Assembly (NCBI GenBank): GCA_023213395.1
Contig: CM041465.1
Coordinates: forward strand, 59,031,741-59,095,740
Length of the DNA stretch: 64,000 nt
Source: Cycas panzhihuaensis
Taxonomy: Eukaryota; Cycadophyta
Direction: 5' to 3'
Shown: piece by piece, positions 54,585-64,000 of the stretch
Numbering within the stretch: the first letter of the stretch is position 1
Layout of the letters: every line of letters starts with the position of its first letter
Notes under the pieces: model-generated
Told to the model about the DNA's origin: nothing
What the model saw: the letters and a program-made list of their open reading frames with translations, nothing else
The model's database searches: none
Position numbers and translations under genes: made by a program

Positions 54585-55037
54585 TTATATGCACTTTTTT
54601 AGTTTCACAATATATGTTAACTTCATGAGCTTAATGATAAAATCTTTTGCCCCTTCTACTAGGCAACTCAAAACTTGTTGAGGCACATGTTTTGAAGATA
54701 TTATCACAACTAAAATTTCCTTTAGACCTTTGGTTTCCTTGACTTTCTTGAGGAGATCATATCCACTAATTTTTGGCATATAATAATCAATGATGATCAT
54801 GTTAATCTTCATGCCATTGCTCGACTGCTCGTCATCTACACCTAAGACTTCTAACACTCTCACGACACTATCCACAATGTTGATTTTAAAAGAATTAATC
54901 TTCAAAAACCTTCTAATGACCTTCTAACCAACCAAGTAGTAGTTAATGAGCAAAAGATGAATATCTCCACTGGGCACTGGCTTCTCCTTGGTGGAAATTA
55001 TAACCTTAGAGTCCATAATTGATTTTCCCGTTCTCAT
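54585..55037 (-). pseudogene. Type-A (cytokinin) response regulator, intron-less decayed copy
   Basis: From an ATG at 55037 to a stop at 54585 the minus strand gives 150 codons with one internal TAG, covering a whole receiver domain without an intron. The phospho-acceptor block is clear (INMIIIDYYMPKISGYDLLK), as are the Ser switch block (LVVIISSKHVP) and the Lys block (GAKDFIIKLMKL). The acidic pocket is lost: the usual VLAVDDSLVDRKVI reads LLLINYYLVG-stop-KVI. The wording matches plant type-A regulators, which act in the cytokinin phosphorelay as negative feedback proteins. Plant genes of this class normally have introns, so this is probably a retro-copied transcript now inside Cop6, antisense to it. 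It is surely non-functional as a phospho-receiver. Confidence 0.85.
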
Positions 55038-56399
55038 TTTTTGTTACAAAGGATATGAGGTCAAGAGTGAGATATTCCCTTAAAATTTGTCGAAGATCAG
55101 TGAAAGTTCTACAAATTTAATAGGAAGACTTTGAATATCTAAAAATTAATGGTCCATGGTGCTATTGTATTTCACAATCATTAAATAGAGTCCAGATTTA
55201 GAAATTGCATAGGAAACAATTAAAAGATTGAAGTATTTAGCTTGAATTTGTTGGAAGAGGATAAAATATTGATTTTGTTGTTAAACCTCTAGCATCAATC
55301 TTGTTTATTAAAGTTTATATGGTTGGATCTTCTCATCTTATGGCTAGACATCTACCTTCCATGGATTGATTCTCCATTTTTAGGGCATTTGGCATATTGA
55401 TCAATTGATTGATGAGTTGTAGAGGTGTATGAATTTGAGTGACCTTCATATTTTCTTCTTATTGTCATTCACTAGGCAATCGATGAAACCTGACAATATG
55501 ACCACTCATTATGATCCTCACAATGTACAGACTTAAGATACAGTGCCAAATTGAGATTTTATGGTTTCAGTTAGGAGAATCTTCACCTGTATCTTATTTT
55601 TTATCACCCCTATTTTTTAATCGCTATTAAATTTTTTATTTTTTCTATAGCTTTTAAAACCATAGCTTATATCTTTTAGAATATCTATAATATATTCCCT
55701 TTTTAATATTTGTCTTAATTCTAAAGTTATTTTTAAATCATTTTAGCTCATTTAATGCCTATTTAAAGTCATTTTTTAGCCCCTTTTTTGATCTATTTTA
55801 GGCAATTTTCTTAGTTTTTAAAGGCCTTTTTAGTTTTCTGATATATTCTTTTTATAAATAGAAAAAAATAATAAAATTTAATCATAAAATTTTAAAAATT
55901 TTAAAGATTAAAAAGATAAACACTTAATTAAACCACCTTTTTATTACCAGTCCTACAAGGGGAATGGTTAGGATCCCTAAAGGTACCACTCTTGTACATG
56001 TTATTATGCTTCCTAAAACTCTATAGATAGTAGGAGGAAGCAATAGCTATCAGGTGTATTGAGTGGTAGATTGAAGTGTATACTTGATAACTTTGGAGTT
56101 TGGAGATCAGGCTTGATCTAAAGAGGGTGAGTGCCTTAGTTGAAAATGTGCTCTTAGACAAGGATTTGTCGTTCAAGCTATAAATCTAGCATAGGTGGAT
56201 CAATATGTTGGGGGTTAATAGAGCCTTTAATAGTGTTGATGCACTTTTGAGTATATAGGGTCCTCAAGCTACCATTTGTAAGTACGTACACCATTAGACA
56301 TAATTGTCTCAATTACCAAGGCTTATTAGTAAGGAGACACTAAGATTATAACTACTAGATTAACGAACTATTTTAGGTAGATAAGGTATATATTTAAGA
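55038..56399. other. Unassigned AT-rich interval of Cop6
   Basis: No domain is readable on either strand. 55600-55930 is very AT-rich. It could hold the untranslated parts of the captured transcript or the original Cop6 leader. Confidence 0.5.
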
Positions 56400-57420
56400 C
56401 AATAATACTTTATTATTCACAACCAACATAATTAAATTATCAGGTAATGATAATTTCTTAGTTTAGAAGAAACAAGTTAAGAACATTTTGATAATAAACA
56501 AACTATGGGATCATGTTTTTGGTAAAATTTCCATGCCTAAAGACACCCAAGATTCTAATGATCTTGATGTTATTATTCCTATTGATCTTGTTGTTTTAGC
56601 CTCCTTTAAGGATTTTGATGAAGTTGCCCTTTCTTTCCTACACCTTTCCTATGAGGATAATGTTGACTAGAACATCAAGTTTACTTTCACTTCTGTTGAA
56701 ACTTGGGAGACAATTTATGCACTATACGAAAGAAAGGATAATGCCATGCTTAAAACACAACTCTATTCCATACCTTATGCAGGATCAATTTCATATCACC
56801 TAACTTAGATCAAGTCAATTAAAAATTAGTTGAGTGTTATTGCATAGCCATTTGATGATAATAAATTGATATCTTATATTATCAATGTATTGCCAATAGG
56901 GTATAATTCCCTTGTATCTGATCTATTTTATACTAATCATCTTGCCACATTGGATTTCAACACTTTTAAAGGCTAGCTACTTCAAGAGGAATGCATTTTG
57001 AATAGACATGGAGATTCAAGTGCCTCCTCATCAACTCTTGCTTTTATAGAATGACAGAAGGAAACAACGTCTACACCTTATTAATAGTTTGGTTTAATGA
57101 ATTTGAACCACCTCCCATATCACTAGTGATAGCAATGTCTTTAATATTTTAATCAGATTATTTTTTATTATTATGGCAAACTTGGTTACATTACACCTAA
57201 TTGTAGGAAGAAGAAAGATGACTTACAACAACAATAACACTAGAACCACCTTACAACTCAAGGTAATTAGAATCATGGTTGTGGCAATTATCAAGGTCTA
57301 AGGATGCAAAACCATAATGCCCCTTAGTGTAATAAACAAAATAGACACTACAACTAGAGACAAAATCAAAATCAAGGAGGTCATGAAGTAACATAAATCA
57401 ATCTTTTGGAAATAAAAGGG
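56400..57420 (+). pseudogene. Cop6: copia gag
   Basis: The plus strand reads IIKLSGNDNFLV-stop-KKQVKN, IINKLWDHVFGKISMPKDTQ (56488 onward), VETWETIYALYERKDNAML and LSVIA, the copia gag pattern (KLxGxNFxxWKxxM). A knuckle YYGKLGYITPNCRKKK at about 57170-57220 keeps only the last Cys (Cys and His both changed to Tyr). Stops are mostly TAG at Trp or Gln positions. Confidence 0.87.
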
Positions 57421-57429
57421 CTAAAACAA

Positions 57430-57800
57430 AAAAAAAGTATGCAAAATATATGCTTCTAGTGAATTGAATACAAATATAAATAGTATACTACATTAGAATA
57501 TGAACAAATATGTTGAATACTAAAGAGTATTAAGTACAAATTACAAAGTTACTTCTTCTAATAATTCTCCCTCTTTAAGATGAGGTTTCCTTAGATACAA
57601 CTATAGCCCTAGACCCAAAAATATGGCAACCAACACTTCCACATAGATGCTCAGGAATGAGGCCTCAAACTTCTTTAAATAGGTGACTACTTTGTCATGA
57701 TGGAATAAGGGCAATACTAGGAATAATACCATTAGGAAGTTGGCTAGAAATTGGCATAGAAGTTAGCTAGAATATCTTTAAAATCAGGGGGATTACTATA
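57430..57800 (-). repeat. GyD 3' LTR (left end uncertain)
   Basis: The right end is set by the adjacent polypurine tract (minus strand AGGGGAGGGGTC, 57801-57812); the LTR start TG appears as TA. No second copy is present. Confidence 0.65.
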
Positions 57801-57834
57801 GACCCCTCCCCTAAAAGACATGCTTTGCCCACAA

Positions 57835-59270
57835 AGCATGGGAAAATTGAGATATTATTAGATCCGTGCTTCTGATTCCCATGTTGAATTCTCTAAATCA
57901 AGTGTTTTCCATTTAATGAGGTATTCTCTAGCATTCTTGGATCATAGTGCCTTTAATTGGGTCTAGAGAATTCCTTCAAGCTTGATGTTGATCTTCCCTT
58001 TCTCATCAAATTTTAGAACTATCATTTGTAGGGTGATATTTTCCTCTATCTTTTTCTTGAGGCAAGATACATGGAAAGCATTGTGAATCTTTCTTCCCAA
58101 TGATAGAGCTAATCTATAAGTCACTTCCATAATTTTTTCAATAACTTGATAGGGTCTAAAAAATCATGGTGCTATCTTTTGCTTATTTGTTTGCTTCATT
58201 GATGATTTTTTGTAAGGTTGGAGTCTTAAAAGAACCCAATCCTTGACTATGAAGTTTCTTTCTAGTCTATTCAAGTTGGCTTATGCTTCATCTTATTTCT
58301 TATTGTATTCAAATTATCTTTTAAAATTTGAATCCTATGTTCAACTTATTCCTGTTATTCATGGACTAACTATACTTTTGTTACCTTAGTCCACATTAAT
58401 ATTGATTGTGATTCATAACCATACAATGCTTGGAAGGGTGTTATCTTTTCTTCTATGTGATAGGTGGTATTATACGACCATTTTACTAAATAGAGCCATT
58501 TGTTCCATAAATGATATTTATTTAAAAAAATTCCACAAGTATCCTTCCAAGCACTTATTTACTGCTTTTGTTTGGCTATCTATTTGTTGATGGTAAGTTG
58601 TGCCCATGTTTAATTTTGTATCAATTAGTTTAAACTAATATTATTAGAAATGACTGGTAAATTTTGGGTCTCAGTCGCTTACTATGATCTTTAAAATCCC
58701 ATGTAGGTGATGTATCTCCTTCATGTATACTTTTGCTACTTTCTTGGCCCTTGTTGATAATGGTATTCCCTTTAAATAAGTGTACTTTATTAACTTATTA
58801 ACTATCACAAATATAACATCTTTGCCTTTTGATCCGGGAAGTTCAGTAATAAAGTCTATTGAAATCTCTTCCCATTTTTGATGCAAAGTGTGTAATAGTT
58901 AGAGTAGACTAGACATTTTACATATTCGCTTCTATTCCTCTGGTAGGAATCACACTTAGATACAAACTTGAGAATGTCTACTTTCATTCCCTTCCAGTAA
59001 AAAGAATCCTGTACTTTTTGATATGTTTTATTAATCCCTCTATGCCTTGTTATTGGTACAAAATGAGCTTCTTCTAATATAACTCTTTTCGTTTGAAAAA
59101 TGCTTGGGATAAATATTTTTTCCTTTTTTAAAATTAGATCTTATAATTCAAATTTCATGGGCTTCTAGTCTTGGTTTTCCTCTAGCACTCTTTGTGATGA
59201 GGGATCATCCCTATATTCTTTGATCAACTCCTGGGTCTGTTGATATGTAATATTTTATCTAAGTAAGAAA
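57835..59270 (-). pseudogene. GyD integrase with chromodomain
   Basis: On the minus strand: a zinc-binding end (KCDSYQRNRSEYVK, about 58980-58930, second Cys now Tyr), the core start WEEISIDFITELPGSKGKDV and VIVNKLIKYTYLKGI (58886-58671, first catalytic Asp at VIVxxLxK is Asn), LHGILKIIVSD (second Asp), the barrel (HNAFHVSCLKKK) and a chromodomain EYLIKWKTLDLENSTWE at about 57930-57880. Frames are broken in several places. Confidence 0.92.
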
Positions 59271-59278
59271 GGAGGTCA

Positions 59279-59469
59279 TGTTAGGACCACCCTCAAATGT
59301 AACTCTAATGTAAGATTGTGCCACTTGGCAGTCTCAGGCTGATTGGTTACATTGGAGGTTGTAATAGTCACATTGTTGATGTATATTTAAGGAGATTGAA
59401 TCTCAATAAAACATATACTCTTCTGTTCTCTGTTTAAAGCATATTTTGTCTTTGCTCTATTTTTCAACA
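59279..59469 (+). repeat. Cop7 5' LTR (191 bp)
   Basis: Begins TGTTAGGACCACCC and ends TTTTTCAACA. It has TATATTTAAGG at about 59382 as a possible TATA box. Confidence 0.9.
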
Positions 59470-59481
59470 TGGTATCAGAGC
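59470..59481 (+). promoter_or_regulatory. Cop7 primer-binding site (tRNA-iMet)
   Basis: TGGTATCAGAGC, perfect, directly after the LTR. Confidence 0.95.
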
Positions 59482-60135
59482 AGGTCAGTCTAAACTGATC
59501 ACTTGAAAATGATTTCTTCTGTCAAGATAATTCATTCAAGGGTGTAAGGAGCAGACAAGGTAGTTAGGGTTCCTGTACTGGCTAAAAGATCATTAATTCT
59601 CTGGTATACGGAACTGTACGGACGTATACGAATGTGTTTTTTTTTTAAGTATCAGATCAAAGTGAAATTTGGTGGGGAGGTAGATCAGAATATGCCGAAC
59701 ACATTTCTCTTCTAGAGCCGAGCCATTTGAAGCCGTTTTGCAGGCTAAACAGAGCCCAAACCAGTCTGCATGGGTTTGAAGGATTTTCCTCAAAAATCTC
59801 TGTGATTTGCACTTTAAATTAGGTACTCTTAGTCATAAATTATTCTCAGTGCTAATACTTTGAGTTTCCATCTATTTTTAAAGATTTTTTCTAAGATTTT
59901 TGCTGAGATTTTTCCAAAAATTAATTTTCTGCCCTAACCGCTGTTTTTCTTTTCGAGGTAGATTTCTCCTTTTTGAGAAATGTTTTCACAAATTCGCCTT
60001 CAGATATGAGCAGGCGCCTAAAAAATCTTGAGTTTGAGATGCTTTTTTCTCTCATCCATACACTTAGGGTTCTGTATAGAATTTCGTATATCTGTACAGT
60101 CAGGCTTTAAATTTCATCTTCTAATTTTAAGAATA
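59482..60135 (+). other. Cop7 leader
   Basis: About 650 bases of untranslated sequence between primer site and gag. It contains no domain; the minus-strand frame at 59593-59793 is spurious. The Cop3 leader is similar in length and in parts of its wording. Confidence 0.75.
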
Positions 60136-61062
60136 ATGTCCTCCACTCTCATTTCTCTGCCTGAACCAGAAAAATTAACTGGTTCTAACTATCATGTGTG
60201 GAAAATAAAAATAGAAACCATTTTAAGGGTGAAAAATGCCTGGGACATTGCTAAAGGAACAGAGAAATATCCTCCTGTTGGTGATACCAAGCTAGGAAAC
60301 TGGGTGGAAAGAAATAATATAGCTAGTCTTACTTTGAAAATGTCAATTTCTGATTCAGTTTTGATTTATGTTGAAAAATTGAATCTGGCATCTGAAATTT
60401 AGAAATGTTTGGAAAATCTATATAGACAAAAGAATAAGGTAAGAATAATTGCACTTAAAGATGAATTGTACAAGCTTCACATGAAAGAAAATGAAGACGT
60501 AGAGGAATTTATGCATAAGATTATTATTGTTCGAAATAATCTCTTAAGTGCCGGAGGTCTAATTTTTGAATAAGACCTAGTGGAAATTGTGACTGCAAGA
60601 TTACCAAAATCATTTAACACAATTGTCAACACTATCACAGACAATGATAGGTTAGACAAGTTAAACCTTAATGAATTGATAGGTTTACTACTAAGATAAG
60701 AACAGAGAAACAAAAGATATGAAAACATGACAGAATTAGAGGATGCATTCGCATCCAGACTAAACCTTGGGCCAAGAGGAAGACATCAACTTTGAGGACA
60801 AAGCAGAACATCAGATTTTAGTGGATGAGGATGCTGGCAAAATTTTAGAGGATGGGGACACGACATAGAAAACAAAGTCTATTACAATTGTGGAAGAACC
60901 AAATATTTTGCCAACAATTACAGAATCTTTGATATATGCTGCTATTGCAGATAAAGTAGACACTATCCATACCAGTGTCCACAGAGACGAAGTGAAATTC
61001 AGAAAGGAAAATGAACCATTGGAGGCTACAACAAAGAGAAGGACGAAGAGGAGGAAGAAGAG
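60136..61062 (+). pseudogene. Cop7 gag
   Basis: Starts MSSTLISLPEPEKLTGSNYH, followed by VWKIKIETILRVKNAWDIAK and ELYKLHMKENEDVEEFMHKI. Stops are at about 60400 (TAG for Trp), 60570 and 60697. A knuckle YYNCGRTKYFANNYR (about 60876-60920) has lost Cys and His residues to Tyr. I chose the Met at 60136 over the upstream in-frame Met at 60028 because Cop3 gag aligns from this point. Confidence 0.9.
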
Positions 61063-61490
61063 ATGGCCTTCATCATTGCCTTAGTTACCGGCATGAAAGA
61101 CAAAGACATATGGTATATAGATTCAGGAGCTTCCAAACATATGACAAGTCGAGAAGAATGGTTTGAAACCTTGCAATCCTGCAATATAGACAAATCATTA
61201 GAATTGGGTGATAAGTATTCTTTTAATATAAAAGGGATTAGAACTATCTCTGTAAATCTAGATGGGAGTGAAAAAAAAGTTAGAAATGTTTTGTTTGTCC
61301 TAGATCTAAAAATGAATCTCCTCTCTTTCTCTCAATTAAGTAAAAATGGATTGAGAACCATTTTTGATGAAGAAGGAAATTGTCATATTCTAGATATGAA
61401 GAGAGGTGGGAAAACTGTTGTAAAAGGAATTAGATGTAATGATATTTACAAACTCTTGTCAGATTCTGTACTTCCTTACTTGGAAGAAAA
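61063..61490 (+). pseudogene. Cop7 protease
   Basis: DIWYIDSGASKHMTS at about 61105-61150 is an intact copia protease active site (DSGA). The frame is open from 61063 to 61653 and continues into the pre-integrase domain (NVLFVLDLKMNLLSFSQLSK). Confidence 0.93.
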
Positions 61491-62410
61491 AGTTTGTACT
61501 GCTTATAAATCTAATAATAAAGCTTGGCATTTGAGGTATGGGCATCTCTCAATTGACTCACTTAAACTAATTGAAAAATCAGGAATGGTGAATGGACTAC
61601 CTAGCATTTCATTAGATAAATTTGTTTGTAAAGGTTGTCAACTGGGTAAATAGCATAGACTTCCTTTTAAAGAAAGCACTTGAAGAGCTCAATCAAAATT
61701 AGAATTGATACATACAAATATTTGTGGTCCAATTACACCTCTCACAATTAATGGATGCAGATATTTTTTGACTTTCATTGATGATTTCACTCAGAAAGTA
61801 TGGGTATATTTCCTGCATAATAAGTCAAAAGTCTTTGAAACATTCAAAGAATTTAAAGTAGAAGCAGGACTAGAGTTAGGAATGAAAATTAAATGCATCA
61901 GGTCAGATGGAGGAGGAGAATATATATCAAAGGAGTTTTTAAATTATTGCAAGGATCGAGGAATTCATAGACAGATTACAACTCCTTATACTCCTCAATC
62001 GAATGGAGTGGCCGAAAGAAAGAATAAAACTCTAATGGAAACAGCTTAAAGCATGATGTATGGAATAAAGATATCAAAGTCATATTGGGTAGAGGTAGTA
62101 AGCACATCATGTTACCTAATAAATAGAAGCCCCACAAAAGCGTTGAAAGATGTCACCCTAGAAGAAGCTTGGACAGGACAAAAACCAGATGTAAGTCTTC
62201 TCATAGTTTTTGGTAGTCAAGCATTTGTGCATATTCCTAATAAAAAAAGGTCCAAACTAGATGCAAAAAGTATAAAATGCATTTTGATAGGCTACATCAA
62301 AAATTCAAAAGCCTACAAATGCATAGATCTCAAAACTAACAGAATCTATGTAAGCGGAGATGTCGTATTTAATGAAGAAAATTCTATTGAATTCTCATAA
62401 ATTAGAATAA
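61491..62410 (+). pseudogene. Cop7 integrase
   Basis: The GAG-pre-integrase motif AWHLRYGHLSIDSL and CKGCQLGK gives the HHCC zinc site. The core holds all three catalytic residues: FLTFIDDFTQKVWVYFL (Asp), IRSDGGGEYISKEF (Asp) and TPQSNGVAERKNKTLME (Glu). Stops occur at 61652, 61681 and 62048. The C-terminal region with GSQAFVHIPNKKRSKLDAKS runs to 62400. It is the only integrase in the window with an intact catalytic triad. Confidence 0.95.
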
Positions 62411-62730
62411 TAGAAGGTGAGAAGGAAATTGAACAGGAAGCTGTTAGACACGAAGAAACACATGAAGATGAACAAGAGAATAAGTCAGAGATTACCTCAG
62501 AAGAAGAAGCGCCTGAAGCTGAGGAAGAAAATGATTCTGAAATCACTTCAGAAGAAAGACAAGCTGATCCATCATCAAGCGAAACTAGTCAAGTGTCAGA
62601 AGACTCCATAAAAAAGGAAGACTCACAAAAACAGAAAAAGTTACCAAAATGGTATATTAAAACAATTGAAGAAGGGAAAAGTAATGTAATAGAACAAAAA
62701 ACATGGGGACAAAGGTCAAGATCTCTTCTA
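62411..62730 (+). pseudogene. Cop7 acidic linker between integrase and RT
   Basis: A Glu-rich low-complexity stretch (for example ETHEDEQENKSEITSEEEAP) typical of copia linkers, leading into KLPKWYIKTIEEGKSN. Confidence 0.8.
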
Positions 62731-63600
62731 AGCAAAGTCGAACCTCAAAATTTTCAAGAAGCAAAAGATCGTCAAGAATGGAAAGTGGCAATGGACAATG
62801 AAATGAACTCAATTAAGAAGAATCAGATGTGGGAATTGGTAGAACTACCTACTGATAAATCTACTGTAAGCTGCAAATAGGTTTACAAAACAAAAAGGGG
62901 AATGGATGGTAAGTTAGAAAAGTATAAAGCAAGGTTAGTTGCAAAAGGATACACACAAATAGCAGGTGCAGATTTTGATGGGACCTTTTCTCCAGTAGCA
63001 AAGATGAACACTGTAAGGATAGTAATAGCATTGGCTGTAGCACAAAATTGGAAAATCTCCTAGCTAGATGTAAAAAACACCTTCTTAAATGGTGAACTAG
63101 AAGAAGAAGTCTACATGCAACAACCAGAAGGATACACTGAACAAGGATAAGAAAATCTAGTCTGTAGATTAAAAAAGGGTCTGTATGGTCTAAAACAAGC
63201 TCCATGGGCTTGGTATGCCAAATTAGATCATTTCCTTGAAGGAAATAAGTTCAATCGATGTAACTCCAACTCTAGTCTCTACATAAGGAAAATAAACAAC
63301 AAGATAACAATAATTGTTGTTTATGTTGATGATATGCTTCTTACTAGAAATGATGAAGGAGGAATTAGAGACATCAAGAATCAACTTCAATAGAAATTTG
63401 AAATGACAGACTTGGGTCCACTAAATTACTACCTGGGATTAGAGGTAGGTCAACATCAAAACTATATAACCTTATCTCAAAGTAACTACATCAAAAATTT
63501 GCTTGTTCGATTTTAGATGGAAAATTACAATCCATGCACAATGCCCATGGAAACAAACTATGACTTAATAGTAGATAGTACAGAAAAAGATGTTGATGTA
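62731..63600 (+). pseudogene. Cop7 reverse transcriptase
   Basis: KVAMDNEMNSIKKNQMWELV, KARLVAKGYTQIAGADFDGT, FSPVAKMNTVRIVIALAVAQ, LDVKNTFLNGELEEEVYMQQ, LKKGLYGLKQAPWAWYAKLD and the catalytic IIVVYVDDMLLTRND (both Asp kept, about 63310-63355) are all present. Six stops break it (for example CK-stop-VYKT where Trp is expected at 62878, and IS-stop-LDV where Gln is expected at 63061). Confidence 0.96.
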
Positions 63601-64000
63601 ACTCTATACAGACAAATGATTAGAAGTCTAATTTATTTGATAGCCACTAGGCCTGACATATCCTATTCAGTAGGACTAATATCCAGATACATGTAAAATC
63701 CAAAAATGAAACATTGGCAGGCTACAAAAAGAGTTTTAAGGTATCTTAAAGGAACAACAAATCTCAAGTTAGTATACTTAAAAGGTTACCCAATCAAAAT
63801 ATCAGGGTACTGCGACTCTGACTAGGCTGGAGACAAAGAACAGAGGAAATCCACCAGTGGATATTATTTTTTCTCAAGGTCTTCATCAATCTCTTGGTGT
63901 AGTAAGAAACAGGCTACAATTGCTCTCTCTTCTATAGAAGTGGAATACAAAGTAGCTATGTTAGCAACCTATGAAGCTATCTGGTTAAGATAACTTCTAC
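63601..64000 (+). pseudogene. Cop7 RNase H, cut by window end
   Basis: YRQMIRSLIYLIATRPDISY, HWQATKRVLRYLKGTTNLKL, GYCDSD-stop-AGDKEQRKSTSGY (Trp expected at the stop) and ATIALSSIEVEYKVAMLATY are the standard copia RNase H motifs. The sequence ends within EAIWLR. Confidence 0.95.

Larger units (their letters stand above)
53690..57430 (+). mobile_element. Cop6: plus-strand LTR element with copia gag and a captured response-regulator copy
   Basis: A 474-bp LTR (53690-54163), a perfect primer site, an unusually long 2.2 kb interval that contains an antisense response-regulator copy, then copia gag with a damaged knuckle up to about 57400. Everything after gag is missing, replaced by the GyD LTR. 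It inserted into the GyC 5' LTR. Whether LTR and gag belong to one element is likely but not proven. Confidence 0.7.
57430..59278 (-). mobile_element. GyD: minus-strand chromodomain gypsy, 3' part
   Basis: From left to right: an LTR (about 57430-57800), a polypurine tract, chromodomain, integrase, then an abrupt cut by the Cop7 LTR at 59279. The rest of GyD should continue beyond Cop7, outside the window. Confidence 0.85.
59279..64000 (+). mobile_element. Cop7: plus-strand copia element, runs off the window
   Basis: A 191-bp LTR, perfect primer site, 0.65 kb leader, then gag, protease, integrase, RT and RNase H in normal copia order. The 3' LTR lies beyond 64000. The five bases before the LTR (GGTCA, 59274-59278) should reappear after the 3' LTR. 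It inserted into the GyD integrase. It is one of the better preserved elements here. Confidence 0.95.

Noticed and set aside
54585-55037. The response regulator as a working gene
   Set aside because: An internal stop, loss of the acidic pocket and the position inside an LTR element argue for a dead copy.
5379-59481. tRNA genes suggested by TGGTATCAGAGC and similar words
   Set aside because: These are primer-binding sites next to LTRs; no cloverleaf-forming sequence surrounds them.

Overview
This window looks like nuclear DNA of a seed plant with a large, repeat-rich genome. It is AT-rich, poor in CG dinucleotides, and filled almost from end to end by nested, mostly decayed retrotransposons: Ty1/copia, Ty3/gypsy and plant L1-type LINEs, plus one large non-coding LTR element. 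I see no intact host gene, no rRNA or tRNA gene, no CRISPR array and no prokaryotic feature. The species cannot be named from the sequence. The only host-like coding sequence is a decayed, intron-less copy of a type-A (cytokinin) response regulator at 54585-55037, lying antisense behind the primer site of an LTR element. Element names below (Cop1-7, GyA-D, LINE-1/2, LARD-1) are my own labels.

Layout. 1-5735: minus-strand copia (Cop1), an AT-rich stretch with a ~640 bp TA microsatellite, and a minus-strand primer site plus LTR. 5770-17797: plus-strand copia remnant (Cop2) whose 3' LTR is split by a full-length minus-strand gypsy element, GyA-1 (6881-17635, target duplication CTATT). 17791-18733 and 41099-~41500: gag, leader, primer site and LTR of a minus-strand copia (Cop3), apparently split by two stacked insertions: LINE-1 (18734-28221, minus, itself invaded by the plus-strand gypsy GyB at ~23150-26535) and copia Cop4 (28222-41098, minus). 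Cop4 is in turn invaded by LARD-1 (31490-35925, plus) and LINE-2 (36486-40468, plus, target duplication AAAAAATCTCTA). ~41500-42636: tail of copia Cop5 (minus). 42637-53689: minus-strand gypsy GyC, invaded by GyA-2 (43999-51431, plus, target duplication AAGGC). 53690-~57430: plus-strand LTR element with copia gag (Cop6) that carries the response-regulator copy. ~57430-59278: 3' part of minus-strand gypsy GyD. 59279-64000: plus-strand copia Cop7, running off the window.

The most informative pair is GyA-1 and GyA-2, two members of one gypsy family. They share an LTR of 0.82-0.88 kb, a primer site best explained as tRNA-Glu, a protease-RT linker domain, and an extra region between integrase and the 3' LTR with a conserved globular segment and an acidic/coiled-coil segment. 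GyA-2 has lost RT, RNase H and the integrase core, so it is a non-autonomous derivative. GyA-1 is also dead, and carries a 316-bp tandem duplication across RNase H.

Decay is dominated by C-to-T/G-to-A transitions: TAG stops where CAG or TGG is expected, TG to TA at LTR ends, and Glu to Lys at integrase active sites. This fits long-term methylated, silenced chromatin. LINE-2 is the least decayed element and probably among the youngest.
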